From: Sclerurus mexicanus
Lineage: Eukaryota > Chordata > Aves > Passeriformes > Furnariidae
Length of the DNA stretch: 64,000 bases
Direction of reading: 5' to 3'
Assembly: GCA_013396755.1 (NCBI GenBank)
Contig: VWZF01004881.1
Span: 708,192-772,191, forward strand
Shown here: positions 25,123 through 36,879 of the stretch, piece after piece
Position numbering within the stretch: position 1 is the first letter of the stretch
How the letters are laid out: each line of letters opens with the position of its first letter
Notes under the pieces: model-generated
Databases searched by the model: none
What the model saw: only the letters and a program-made list of their open reading frames with translations
What the model was told of the DNA's origin: nothing
Made by a program: the position numbers and the translations under genes

Positions 25123-28100
25123 AGTGCTCAAGCTCTGCCTTGGCCCTCACAGCAAGCTCCAGTTTTCCAGCCCTTGGGCAACTCAGCACAAATGTAATTT
25201 TTATTTACTGATAATTGATTTATCATTAGACAGCAACAGCCTCGAGTTAAAGGCACAGAATGAAGAAGGGCAGAGATGAAGGTGGGCAAGAGGCAAACTC
25301 TAGAGACAGTTTAGCAATAAAGCCAAAGGAGGTGTTTCCTCTGACAGGGAGAAAAGGTGCACCAGCAACTTCCCCGCTGCCTCCTGGCTGCTTCTAAGAG
25401 AGGAGCAATTATGAGTTATGCTGCTTAGAAGAGACATTTACGTTGATCTTACCAGGAGAGCCAAAGAGAAAGAAAAAGCAGCTCTGTGTGGTTATCTCCT
25501 CTCCCAGACACCTACTTGGCTTCCTCAGAGATCGCTGGGCTCAGGCAGCCCTCACACACCAGCCCCTTTGCAACAGAAAAGGAAAATAAAACCTCTTTTC
25601 AGATGCTCCATCTCCCACCAAACGCTTACACCAAAAGCTCCTTGGGAAAGGAACGGCAATCTTAATTTCTTTGGCAGCCCCTCCAAGGGGATAGAAAGGT
25701 TTATGAGGCGGATTGAGGCAGGGAAACAGAATTACAACAGATCGCCAGGATATTCTGGTCACCCGGAGGATGGAGTTGGGTTTGGTGTGTAACAGCTGAG
25801 CACGTCTCTCTGGGGGGCTCCTGGAGTGGCCAAGGACCAGCAAGGAGCCAAGAGTGAAACCTTGTGTGGGCCCTGTTGGACGTGATCGTGGGACACCACA
25901 GTCCCCAAAACCTGCTCTGTGACCCCTCCAGATGCCACCACGCTCTGCCCTGGAAACACTCCTAAAGCAGCTTCGTTCCTGGAGATCCTTCCTAAGGGCA
26001 CTGACCCAGCAGAGTCTTCCCTGGAGGAGCAACAGGGACTTGGCGCTCAGCTCTGCATTTCCATCCCTCCAGCCTTTCCCCCCTAACAAACTCCCCCCAC
26101 AGCTTTCCTAGGACACGACTGCAGCCTAAAGGTGTTTAGGAGAAAGGAAACCAACCCCAGCTGAGCCACAGTCCCTTAAAGGGGATGTGCTGTGGCTCGT
26201 TAGCAAATTCCCCAGCCTTGGTTAATTGACTTGGAGCAGAAGCAAAGCACAGGATCCCCAGGAATTCTTAGTTCTCACTGATACAAATCCCAGAAACCCC
26301 TCAAATCCAGTCAAGCACATCAGGGGCAACCCAGACCACAAAACAAAGCATTAGCACAGAGCTGGCATATTGAAAAAATACTGCACATAGTTTTGAAATA
26401 AGACACTCCAACCTGTTCTCCTGTTCCCTTCTTCTCCCACTACCCACAATATCATGGACATGAAGGGAGGGAGGAGCAGGGACACAGGAACAGGTGACAA
26501 TGACACTCTCAAAGCAGGATTTGCACAGTCAGCACTGCCAGCCACAGCCACCAGGAAAAACACAGGGGGGAAAAATACTCCTGGACATAATCCCATAATT
26601 AATTTAAAATCCATTGACCATAAAAAAGGTTTCTAGAAAAACGAGATTTAAATGTTACAGAAGCAGCTGCATTTGAACCAAATACAAAACTCACCAATCA
26701 AGATAATTGAGCAGTTGAACATCTCAAGCAGCGTTTTTTCTTGATTTGGTGGCCATAACATCACAGTGTGATACCAGGCCCTTAACCTGGTACCTCCCTC
26801 ACCACTCACAGTGTCTGAGGTACAAACAGCTGTTCCAGGAAAAAAGTCAGAGTTCCAGCATGAGTTATCCCTCTTTTTCCTGTTTCAAGTGAGTCCCAGT
26901 CTGGAAACTCTCAGGACTCTCCAACTTAAGCCAGATCAGGTTGAAAGTTGCAAAGCCAAGCTTAAACTGAGAAAAATGAGCTAAAATAAATCCAGTGCAT
27001 TTTCTGCCCATCCTCAATTTTATCTTATTTCAATAAGACAAAATTTCAATTCTCGTAAAAGAGCAAAGCATGAAAGTTCTGGCTGTAACAAGAGGAAACT
27101 CATCCTGAAGAGAGAAAAATCCCTGCTTAAAAAAGGATTTATTTGCAAAAAAACTACAGCAATTCAATGAAGTAATAAAAAAAGCACAAAAGGACTCAAA
27201 TTTGCCCCAAAACAGACTGCAGCTATTAATAAACACACCAAAGTTTAGGAACCTCTGTCACAGACTGTAGTAATGGAAACCCGACCTCCTGACATCACAC
27301 AGGAGCAAATCCCCCGTTAAGGAGCTCCAGCATTTCACAAGCACTGGGGAATGGGCAGTGACCACATAAAACCCACTTTAATTCACATTAAAAGGTGTTT
27401 TTTTCCTCCTTCCAGTTTTCTCCGCAGCCAAGCAGGTGCGAGCAAAGTTACAGATCCCAAAAAAAAGCATGCCATGCTTCCTCTGGAACACCTGCATTTG
27501 GATGATTACGTTGTTCACTCTGTTATGAATTCCTGCACTGAAATACATCAATTTTTTAAACCAAATTCTCACAGAAAACTGTTGCTTACCTGGGACGCAG
27601 CGTGTTAATCCAGGACGGGAGGAGAAGGAGCTCACCAAGGACCCAACCTTCACCGCTGCTCCCAAAAACACCCAGAACTCCCCTTTGGGGGTTATTATCC
27701 CTTTTATTGCCCAGCCCTCAGGATGCACAGGTGGGGTTGGTGCTGGGGCAAACCCAGCTCAGCTGTGAGATTCCTCATGGACCTCCTGGCCTTGGGAGCA
27801 CCTGCAAAGCCCCAAAACAAAAGAAAAAGATGCTCGTGAAAACCCAAGGTGCTGGTGGAGGGCAGTGCTGATCCCCTGGGCAAAAGAGATAAATTCCAAA
27901 AAAAATTACGGAAATAGGTGCTAATCTGTGTACCATCTGAGCCAGGGATGGAAAACACCAGGAGAGAGGTGTTTTGCTGGCCATGTGTCAGCTTGGAATG
28001 ATTTTCCTCAGTTATTGAGAACAGCTGCTCATCTCATCATCACCCTGAGCATTCATTTTCTTACACCAGAGTCAAAAAGCTTCATTGCAGCCCAGAGAGG

Positions 28101-28891
28101 AGACAGCTCTACCAAACAAATCTGTGCTAAGAGAAGCAGAAGGGAAAAGGCACAAATATTTTGGCGTTTTCTTAGCAGTGCTCCATAAGGAGACAAAGCA
28201 CATCCTCCATCGGTTCTGCTGGCACGAAAAATGAGGAAAAGCATCAAAGTGAGGCGGTTTTTCTAATAGTCCAAAATTTTTCAAGTGGGAAACGAGTTGG
28301 GTTAAAGTTTTTCGAGTCCAAATGGGCTCGGGGAGGGTACTGGGAGCAGGCGGGGAAGGACAAAGCCCAGGATGCAGCAGGTGGAGGTGGGATGGGAAGA
28401 GCCTGGACCGCTGATCTTCTCCTTCATCTGAGCAGAGCTGCTGTGGTGGAAGCTCTGAAATGCTCTGAGCAGGGGGCTCCTGTGGGCTCCGAGGGACAGG
28501 AAAAGCCTCCAAAGGCACCTCTGTCTGCTCATAAAGGAGGAGGAGTTTCTATTCGGGTTGAAAACGGCAGTGAATTTGGGGTGAGTTTTGAGCCCAGCTT
28601 TGGGCTCAGCTCGTTAAAGGTACTTGGTTAACAAACAACACGTGGTTTGGCCAAGGAACCACGTAGAGAAAATAATAATAATGTGGAGAAGCAATGTTTT
28701 CCAGGTTTTATTGTGAATTCAATCTGATATTAGATAACGATAACTCCCTCCCTACAAAGACCCTGGTTTATCCAAACCACCCCTCACTGTGCTCAACACA
28801 CTTGACTTTGCATGGTACTTGTTTAATGTATTTTCATAATTTTTTTTTAAATGCTTTCAGAATAAACAGCGACACTTTTGAAAGTTTCAGC

Positions 28892-28897
28892 TTTATT
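28892..28897 (-). terminator. Candidate OTOL1 polyadenylation signal
   Basis: The minus strand reads AATAAA here, about 700 bp past the OTOL1 stop. Another AATAAA on the same strand lies near 28707. Neither can be confirmed without transcript data. Confidence 0.25.
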
Positions 28898-29337
28898 TTT
28901 GCCTAAAGACAATAGTTTAGGGGTTTCTTTTCACAGTGATCAAATAGCTCTAATACTCCTTTAGACAAACCTTTATATAATTCATGACCGAGCCTAAAGT
29001 ACTAAATAACACTGATTCAGAGATAAGAGAGCTTTAAATCTTTTCATGTGATTTCAAGGACCCTACTGCTTGTGTTCACATCTGACTGTGCCAGAAGCAG
29101 CGCTCATCACGACTGATTCCTACAGGGCTTGGGACCACGCAAGGACTTCAGGAGCTGACCTGATCAAATTTGCAGGCAGGCAAGGAGTTTCTTTCCAGAA
29201 TTTGAACAGGCTCATTGCAAACCTGAAGCCTGGGGTGGAAAATCCCCATTTCCAAGCTGGTCCTGCTCATGTTCAGACGAGGGATTCTCACAGGGACGTG
29301 TTTCTTCTTGGGGCTGCCAGTTAAAACTAATCCATAA

Positions 29338-29470
29338 ATTCCCAGAATCGTAGAATATTCTGGGTTGGAAGGGACCCACAAGGACCAAGTCCAGCTCTTA
29401 AGTGAATGGGGATCAAACCCACAGCCTTGGTGTTCTCAGCCCCCTGCTCTACCCAACCAAGCTAATGTTG
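29338..29470 (-). mobile_element. CR1 fragment, antisense, downstream of OTOL1
   Basis: The plus strand reads AATATTCTGGGTTGGAAGGG, then ACCCACAAGGACCAAGTCCA, then 'cccctgctctacccaaccaagctaa', the complement of a CR1 tail of the 'gtgggtccctt' subgroup. It lies 123 bp past the OTOL1 stop and may be part of the 3' UTR. Confidence 0.75.
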
Positions 29471-29592
29471 CAAATACAAATACTTTGGTTAAAAAATCAC
29501 GAAAAGCAGCCACTAAACCAACTGATGCTCATTTCTCCTCTGGCAGGCAGAGGGAAAAGCGTGTTTCTCAGGGACACCTCCACCCTCTAAAT

Positions 29593-30488
29593 CTATAGAT
29601 GGACCTCAGCAACATCTGGATACAGCAGGAACCCCGTGAAGACGCTGTCGTCCTCCGTGCCGGCGTAGACCCCGTTCCAGTCCCGCGCCACCTCCAGCCA
29701 CACCTGGTCGCCCACACTGAGCTTCAGGACGGTGAGGAAGGATGCCTGGTCGATCTCCTGCCCATGGACGGTCTCCCTGGCCTTGGCCACCCTCCTGGAG
29801 CGTGCCACGAGGCTGACACGGGCCGGCCGCCCCCGCACCGTCAGGTGGAAGGCGAAGACGTAAGCGCCGGGCACGCTGCAGTTGAACTTCCCAGTGGAGG
29901 GGTTGTAGTCCTGCTGCTCGTTGTACAGGATCCTGTCAAACCTGATGGGCACGTTGGGCGGAGGGAAGGGCTTGGACAGCCCGGCGCTGAAGGCCGATCT
30001 CAGGGGCTTCGTGGTGTCCCCCCGTGCGCCTTTAGCCCCGCGGGAACCCTTCTTGCCCGGGGCACCCCGGCCCCCCTTGCTGCCCGCCACCCCCTTGGGC
30101 CCGGTAGGTCCCATCATGCCAGCAGGTCCCAGGTCCCCTTTGTCACCCTTGGTTCCTTGCTCGCCCTTCTCTCCCTGTTTCCCATCCCCTCCCCGCACCC
30201 CCTCAGCCCCCGTGTCCCCTTTGCTCCCTTTCTCCCCCTTGCTGCCCCCTTCCCCTCTGTCTCCCTTCGCCCCTCTGCCCCCCGGCTCCCCACAATATCC
30301 CTTCTCCCCCGTGTCTCCCTTTTCCCCCTTGTCACCCTGTTCTCCGATGGCTCCTGGATCTCCAGGGTCCCCCCTGTCCCCCTTGGCCCCTTTGGTCCCA
30401 TTCTCACAAGTGTCCCCTTTAGACCCCTTTTGTCCCTTCAGTCCAGGGGAGCCGTAGCCGCCCTTATTGCCTTTGGCTCCAGCTTCAC
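29593..30488 (-). CDS. OTOL1: OTOL1 coding exon 4 (rest of collagen, C1q domain, stop)
   Basis: This exon encodes residues 164-461 and ends in TAG at 29595-29593. The acceptor is CCCTTTTCCAG. The Gly-X-Y run is interrupted once, at Cys191-Glu192-Asn193, where an Asn-Gly-Thr glycosylation site also falls. The collagen part is very rich in Lys, Asp and Glu (GEKGD-type triplets). The C1q head follows from about residue 325 and has a second glycosylation site at Asn366. The CpG-rich wobble positions produce long antisense open frames here, which are shadows. Confidence 0.95.
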
Positions 30489-33462
30489 CTGGAAAAGGGC
30501 AGAGCATGGGGGAAAAAGAAGATTAAAACCAGGAGTACTGGGTTGCTTTGGAGACAGAGAGGCATCACCGACACAAAGGGAAGGGGCAGTGCAATATTCC
30601 TGGTTTCCCAGGCCCTGGCACGTACCTTGCAGCCCAGGTTTGCCTGGATAACCGGGGCTCCCACTTGCACCTCGCTCGCCTTGCTCCCCTTTTCCTCCTA
30701 GGACGTTCCACCATTAATTAATTCATTAATTGGAGCTGGTTTCTGCAGCAGACAGTCATTCGACAGCACACACTGGCACCGTTCCCACGTGCCCCTCGCT
30801 TCCCTGACAGGACACACACGAGCAACGTGTGTGTTTTCAAGAAACCCCTTCAGAAAGGTGGGCTGAGTCCCACAGCCCCAGGCACCACCTCACTCCAGGG
30901 ATTTCTGGATTTCTGGCTCGCTGGGGGCAGATGCTGCTGCTCAACGGCAGGATGGAGAAGATGCCAGCATTCCTCATGCCAGGATTGCCAAAAGCCTTGT
31001 CCCAGAAGCGAATCAAGGCCTGGGAGGCTGCAGCGGCTGAGCAGCCCAGCACCGTGGCACTGGAATTGCCATCCCAGCTTTGCCGTGTGATTTCCCATGG
31101 CCAAAGGCAGCCCCGGGATGCTGCCCGTGGGGTGTGGTGCAGGAAACAGCTGCTGGAGCCTGAAACGAAGGGCAGGGATTCCTTTTGGTCTCTACTGATG
31201 GATAGTGATTGCTCTCCTTCTTAGCTGAAATTATTCAGCCTGACATACTTAAATTGAAATGCACCTTCTGCACCTGCACGTGGGTTTTCCTGCTTCTGTC
31301 CCTCACCCAGAGCAAACTGAGCTCAGTTTCCACACTGCTCAGAACAAGGGTACCCATTGATACCTTTGTGAGCAGCTGTTCTTGCACCACCTCGAGACAC
31401 ACCTGAGTCATTGTCCCTGCACTAATGCCAGCCAAACCTCTCCAGGTGTCAATGCTATCACTACATCCCTTTTTCTTTGAAAAATATGGAGGCTTGTAAT
31501 TTTGTGGGGTTTGATGAGGACAACAGCATCTGCCCTTAGTGTGCTTTACCTCTTTCTCCTTTAGAACCTTTTGGACCTGGAGGACCTGGAGTTCCTGGCA
31601 GACCTGGCAGGCCATCGTCTCCCTTGTCCCCCTTGGGACCTGTAACACAACCACATCAACAAAATTGTCTTAGTAATGCCAAGGTTTCACTTCATAAATA
31701 AAACTTGCAGTAACAGCCAAGCAACGTGGCATTGGGGAGCGTATGGAAGGAGCTTCCATCCCTCTGGGAACAGCTGGGTATTTTATTTGACTTCCTACAA
31801 CCAATGCACATCTCACAGCTTTGCATTTCACTCTTGGCTGTAGTTAAGGACTTTTTTAAACCAGCTTTGAGCTGCCTCAGAGCCACAGGAGCTCTGACAC
31901 TGATAGCACATCAGAAGTGATCTGTCTTTAATATCTGAGTGCACCTAAGGAGCTCCCATAGCTTCGGAATTGCCCCTCTCCTTAAAGGGAATTGTCTGCA
32001 AATACAGAAGTGGGACCTGGCTGACAGTTCCTTGCTGCATAAAGCGTGGGTTGAAAGGCAACCAAGCTGGCTCCAATCTTTTTTTCACTTTTTACATCCT
32101 CTTGGGAATCTTAGAGACTCCCAGCGCACGTCTGGGAGCGGGTTATGGCAGCTTCAGTCATCACAAGGACTTTTTCGTCAACACTCCAGATACACGTGAG
32201 ATCAAACTCCCTCTGCAGACACTGCAATTCCCAGCAGCCAATGCCTCCCAAGCCATGGGAAGTGAGAGTCCCTCGAGTACATTGTATTAAAGGAGGATTA
32301 TTTCAGGATTTTCCCACCTTTCCTCAGATGAACACTTTCCATCTCCAATGTTAGTGCTATTAAAGCGAACATTTGCAGACTAATGCACTATTCATTTGAG
32401 CAAGACTAGAACGAGGTGCTCTTTCGATGTGTATTTTAGCAGGAGAAAGAAGAGATGAAGTATGTTTTGTGAAATATTTATGAAGAGCTGCCTCTTGTGA
32501 GAGGTGCTTTATTTGTTTATTTTTAGAATCGAACCCCAAATTATTTCTGTGTTTTAATTTCCTCTGTTCCAATGGGGAGGGGGGAAACGCAAAAAACAAA
32601 AGGGGTTTGATATAAACCTTCAGCAAAGATGCAAGACTGTTCCAAGGCAGTTTTGAGGCTCATAAAGCCATGGGTCGGGTGACCCCAGGGGACCAGACAC
32701 AGGGACAGAGAGTTGAAGAGCGTGGCCACATGGGCCACCTGCCAGCAGGAACGTGGGATGGGACCAGCTCTGCAGGAGCCCCGTGGTCCCAAAGAGAGTG
32801 CCATGAGCAGGGACCTTCCTTTTGGGACCTTCCCACTCGGTTTGGTGGTTTATAACTTCTGGGATGTGGCCAGAATGCGCCTTTTGGCTCTGCATTCACA
32901 CAAGGAATGATCACATTCACCATTTCATAGGATCACGGAATGTGCTGAGTTGGGAGGGACCCACAAGGACCATCCAGTCCAACCCTCAGCCCTGCCCAGG
33001 ACCAGCCCCAANGACAGAGCAGAGATGGTGCTGCCCCTCCACTTCTTATGAGGTCTCCTCATTCCCTGCCCACGTCTCGCTTGCAGGGAAAGCTCCTGGC
33101 TTTGGTGTTTGTGCATCAGCAGAGACCTCCATACCTGGGGGTCCCTGCTCCCCCGGCAGCCCCTGGGGCCCTGTGGAAGGGGGGCAGCAGTCGCAGCAGT
33201 TGAAGAAGAAATCGCCCGTGTCCAGCGTGTAGTTCTCAAAGGGGAACAGCGTGGTGGCCCCTCGGCTCGGGCTGGGTACCTCAGCCCCTCCTGGAGCTGC
33301 TGGGAAGGGGATTTTGCCCGGGAGAGGGGTGGGAGGGGGGTGAGAGGCCACCAGCTGCGAGGGCTTTGGCTTCGTGTACTTCAGCGCTGGGGTCACCTTC
33401 CCGCTCAGCCCCACGGCCACGGCCACCAGGGACAGCCAGAGCGGCCCCGGGGAGCTCCACAT
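29593..33462 (-). CDS. OTOL1: Otolin-1, four coding exons (33462-33135, 31639-31550, 30697-30626, 30488-29593)
   Basis: The spliced frame is 1386 bp and encodes 461 residues; I recall the human protein as about 477. Residues 1-21 form a hydrophobic signal peptide. A Pro-rich linker leads to an N-glycosylation site (Asn77) and a Cys-Cys-Asp-Cys-Cys cluster at 89-93. Gly-X-Y collagen repeats run from about 98 to 320, and a C1q domain spans about 325-455, with the SAFSAGL motif near its start and FTGFLLYP near its end. All three junctions are GT-AG and split a glycine codon after its first base, as is typical of collagen genes. The start at 33462 was chosen because MW plus the hydrophobic run aligns with the human N-terminus as I remember it; an in-frame upstream extension is not signal-like. 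Known role: secreted scaffold of otoconia/otoliths and the otoconial membrane in the inner ear. The frame is intact. Other C1q/collagen proteins are unlikely because of the FENYTLD...CCDCC N-terminus and the SPTSSB neighbour. Confidence 0.95.
30626..30697 (-). CDS. OTOL1: OTOL1 coding exon 3 (collagen repeats)
   Basis: This 72-bp exon encodes residues 140-163, including the stretch GYPGKPG that is shared with human otolin as I recall it. On the minus strand the acceptor is CGTCCTAG and the donor is CTGCAAG|GTACGTG. The phase is the same as at the other junctions. The acceptor has a weak pyrimidine tract, but both edges fit the reading frame exactly. Confidence 0.88.
31550..31639 (-). CDS. OTOL1: OTOL1 coding exon 2 (collagen repeats)
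   Basis: This 90-bp exon encodes residues 110-139 as unbroken Gly-X-Y triplets. On the minus strand the acceptor is TGTTACAG and the donor is GAAAGAG|GTAAAG. The phase matches both neighbouring exons, and 90 bp is a whole number of collagen triplets. It lies in no long open frame and is found only by following the splice phase from exon 1. Confidence 0.9.
32928..33030 (-). mobile_element. CR1 fragment, antisense, in OTOL1 intron 1
   Basis: The sequence reads GTGCTGAGTTGGGAGGGACC, then CACAAGGACCATCCAGTCCA, the complement of a CR1 tail. Relative to OTOL1 transcription it is in sense orientation. It contains the only ambiguous base of the window (N at 33012). Confidence 0.8.
33135..33462 (-). 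CDS. OTOL1: OTOL1 coding exon 1 (signal peptide, Cys cluster, start of collagen)
   Basis: This exon encodes residues 1-109 and the first base of Gly110. It carries the signal peptide, the Pro-rich linker, the Asn-Tyr-Thr glycosylation site at 77-79 and the CCDCC cluster. That cluster probably forms disulphides that start trimer assembly (inference). The donor reads CCAG|GTATGG on the minus strand. A pyrimidine-rich acceptor-like CTCCCCCAG lies 8 bases upstream of the ATG (exon edge at 33470), so an untranslated exon further upstream is possible. Confidence 0.93.
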
Positions 33463-33552
33463 GCCGGCAGCTGGGGGAGAGACACGACAATGAGCTGTGC
33501 AGAACACCCTGGGCTGTCCCCACAAAGCCACAACACCAACCCTAACACTGGA

Positions 33553-33634
33553 GTGGTGGGCAGGCGCTGGCACAGGGTGCCCAGAGAAGCTGTGGCTGCC
33601 CCTGGATCCCTGGGATTGTCCAAGGCCAGCTTGG
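33553..33634 (+). mobile_element. CR1 fragment, left half of an inverted pair
   Basis: CTGGCACAGGGTGCCCAGAG through GTCCAAGGCCAGC in sense orientation, truncated at its 3' side where the antisense copy begins. It starts about 90 bp upstream of the OTOL1 ATG. Confidence 0.85.
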
Positions 33635-33925
33635 GTTAGGAAGGACCTTAAAAGTCATTTAGTTCCATGGGCAGGGACACCTTCCACTAGCCCAGGTTGC
33701 TCCAAGCCCCGTCCAACCTGGCCTTGGACACTCCCAGGGATCCAGGGGCAGCCACAGCTCCTCTGGGCACCCTGTGCCAGGGCCCCACAGGGAAGGATTT
33801 CTTCCCAATATCTGACCTAAATTTTCCCTCCTTCACTTTGAAGCCATTTCCCCTTGTCCTATCACTCCACGCTCTTCTCTCCAGCTTCCTTTCCAGCCCC
33901 CTTTAAGCACTGGAAGGATATAAAT
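33635..33925 (-). mobile_element. CR1 fragment, right half of an inverted pair
   Basis: The complement carries the full CR1 tail module, and the fragment continues further 5' into 'cctccttcactttgaagccatttcccc', so it retains more of the element than most copies here. It directly abuts the oppositely oriented copy at 33553-33634. Confidence 0.88.
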
Positions 33926-34662
33926 ATAATTCAGTAATGAATTCAGAGTCCTACACAACTGCACACTACATAAAGCTTTGCTCTAAAACAATAAGCGGAC
34001 ACAAAATGAAACCTCAGGTTTTCCAAAATCAAGTGTTTTGGAATTAAAGCATCAAGTACCAGATAATCCAAAAATTTTTATCTTGATTCTTTTCTTTGTT
34101 ACTGCCTGATTTTCTGGACTTTCCTATTTTTAGTGCAAACTTTCATGTCTGTTCTTTTCATTTTTAAGGTGTTGATTCAGCTGAACCGGGAAGAAAGGAC
34201 AAGGTGAAAAGGACACGGATTTTCCTATAGGACAGGTGACGCCTCTCAGGTGACTCGTCATATAAAGCATCTTTGTTTCTTTTTTAAAGCAGAGTCCCCA
34301 CCTGTAAATACAAACAGAACAGAGTCCCTTTCTTGCTGAGCTTGTAACCCAACCTTCCCCCCAGCCCCGGCGCTGAGAACGTCTCCAGGACTGTCTCAGC
34401 CACCCAGAGGGCAAAAGGAGACCCCTCCCTAAGTCAGGCATTTGGGGGCTGGGTTAGAATCTTGCCATCTTTAACAATTTGGTTTTACTGGCAAGGGTGA
34501 TGATTTTTAATTTCCAGTCTTACACAGAACCAAATCATGGCGTAGAAAATTGGTTATCCAAATGAAATCCCCAGTGGCCGCCATTGTTCAACACGTTCTC
34601 CCACCCCACGAGCTCCAGTAAAGCACAAATTATCCTTTCTTTCTCTGTGGGTGCTGCATTAG

Positions 34663-34686
34663 GGCAGGATATCAGGATATCCTGCC
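34663..34686. repeat. 24-bp palindrome
   Basis: Two perfect 11-bp arms (GGCAGGATATC and its complement) flank AG. It is short and may be chance. Confidence 0.8.
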
Positions 34687-35007
34687 ACTGCTGGAGAGAA
34701 GTAAATAAACTCTTCATTTCCATAGAGAAGGAAAACTTTAGAGACAGAGTAACTCCATGGGGAAGCGGAGAATGAGTTCCCACATCCAAATAATTTCTGT
34801 TTTCCTGTCACACATCACTTCTGCAGCCGGCTCCGAAGCAGCCACTCTCCAGCCAAACAGCCAGATTGCTGTCTAATGTTGGGAGAACACCATTCATAAC
34901 AAAACTGTACCTCCCCAGTCTGTTTGAAAAATAACCCGCTCAGAGCAAGGAATCATTCAACGGGTTTGCATTGTACTGGGCAAGACGAAAAGAATTATTC
35001 TTAAATA

Positions 35008-35094
35008 TGTAGAAGGTGTCCCTGCCCATGGAAGGGCAGTTGGAATGAGATGATCTTTAAGGTCTCTGCCAACCCAAACCACTCTGTGATTTTA
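35008..35094 (+). mobile_element. CR1 tail
   Basis: AGAAGGTGTCCCTGCCCATG, then GATGATCTTTAAGGTCTCTG and CCAACCCAAACCACTCTGTG. Confidence 0.85.
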
Positions 35095-36879
35095 CATTAA
35101 AACATTTTAACTGAAATTTGGACTTTTTCATTACATTAACTCATCACCACTGAATTTAAAATCAGTCATTTGAATCCCCCCACTAGGAAAGATTCTGACT
35201 CACAGTGCACACAAAATGGGAAGAATTAAACTTTGCTGCGATGCCATCTCAGTACATCTATATTTAATTGGATTTAAGTATCTACTAATTGTTAGCATAT
35301 GTCCCATAATAACATGGCAATAATACACTTGTTCTTTTGTGTGCTCCCTGAAATTATCATATTTAGCTATTCCAGTTCACAACAGGTATTAAACCCCAAC
35401 CTGCCAGTTTGAAATACCATGGAGGTGACTGCGCTTTTTGTTATTTAATTAATTTTAGTGTTTATACGCGGGAGGGAAAAGATGCAGCCAGACATTCATT
35501 ATAGACAGTCATTTCTTCCGGAGACAAACTCTACTGCCACTATGTCTTAAATTCTACAGCTTCACAGCAAATACCCCACCTGAAGACTAAGCCACCAGTG
35601 CGTGCTCTCTCCTACCTTATAAACGGTCCTGCTCCCAGGAAAGCCCCCCCTCCATGGCACTTGGGAAAAGACAACCTTATTTTGGGGCACAATCACTTTT
35701 ATTTGTGGACCAGCTGCTCCTGTGGCCAATAAGAGCCAGCACAGCAGCAAAGGGGGGTTGGCAAAGTCCCCTGAAAGGAGCAAGGTGACACTGAAAGCCG
35801 AGGAAATTCAAGTACTTCCCCTGGGCTGGGGCACTGCTCTTCACGTGGGACGTTTCTGGCTCTTCCCCCAACACCAATTTTTGGGGATCTAGGGATGCTG
35901 CTCTCTCAACTCCTGGGAACTTGTCCATTTGGCTTGAGCAGGGTCCAGGTTTCCCTCTCAGTATTTCAAGTGCGGATTTGGCATCTCACTGCCCTCCTTG
36001 AGGTGGGAGTTTGGAAGGGGCCAAAGAAAAATGGCAGAGAGAGCATCCCACAAACCCTCCACCACGTGTTGCTCCAAATTCCCTAAATCTGCAGGATGGC
36101 AGCACGGTTGCCCCTGAACTGAGATTTATTGCCCTTTAAAGTAGAATGGCTAGAGAGATCCAAAAGCTCCCATTTCCCAAAAATAGCCAGTCAGGGAGTT
36201 CTTTAAGGCCCATAAGAACTCCCTTATACCCATCACATTTATGGAGTCAATTGCTCCAAGAGCCCCTGAATGCACATTTCAAACACCAGTAACGCGGAGT
36301 GATTTATGGGAGAGCCCAGAATTCCAGCACGTGTGATGCCTTCAAGTTCCCAAATACATAGATTTTAATGCAGCTTTCAGCACTTTTCCTTAGTAATTTT
36401 AGGACAAAGCTTTTAACTGGATGCTTTTGTACCAAATTCCAAGATGTTGCTCATATTTCTCGTCAACGATTTCAGTAGATGGAGGTTTTTTAGCAAGATA
36501 AGAGACATCCAGTCTGAAGAGAGTGTGCTGGAACATGATCTGTCCAACATTCCTGGGTATCATTTTAGCCACAGCCATTCAGAAGGCTCAGAATCCTTGG
36601 ATTTCCTCCAAGCAGGACAGAAGGGTAGATGAAAGGTGGGAGGAAAAGAGGGTCGCGGGAGCCACCCACCCAATTTTGGGAGGTGGAGCAAAGGGCGGCC
36701 CCCCGGGAGGGTCTGGGATGGACACATTTTTTGGGATGGGTGTATCCATTAGATACGCTAATTCCAAAATTGTAAAAGCTATTCTCTCTGTGCTGCTGAT
36801 GCATTTTGCACACCCTAAACACTCGAATAAAAGACCTGCCCTCTACCAAAACCGGTCAGAGAATTTTCATTTGATTTTG

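Larger units (their letters stand above)
12144..28891. other. Gene-poor flank downstream of OTOL1
   Basis: Nearly 17 kb without a supportable gene. The longest frame is a 182-codon minus-strand frame at 26089-25541 with no recognisable motif, probably chance. In human the side of OTOL1 away from SPTSSB is also a gene desert as I recall it, so this agrees with the synteny. Confidence 0.6.

Noticed and set aside
25541..26089. 182-codon minus-strand frame
   Set aside because: No recognisable motif, no splice or promoter context; single long frames of this size occur by chance in 64 kb.
29599..30651. 350-codon plus-strand frame opposite OTOL1 exon 4
   Set aside because: It is the antisense of Gly-X-Y collagen codons and has a Pro/Ser-rich shadow product; the minus strand has the clear homology and splice sites.
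29593..33462. Alternative identity as another C1q/TNF-related or collagen protein
   Set aside because: The FENYTLD...CCDCC N-terminus, the long acidic/basic collagen run and the divergent SPTSSB neighbour together fit otolin-1 specifically.
34663..34686. 24-bp palindrome as a functional operator
   Set aside because: Short, isolated and not near a promoter; listed only as a sequence feature.
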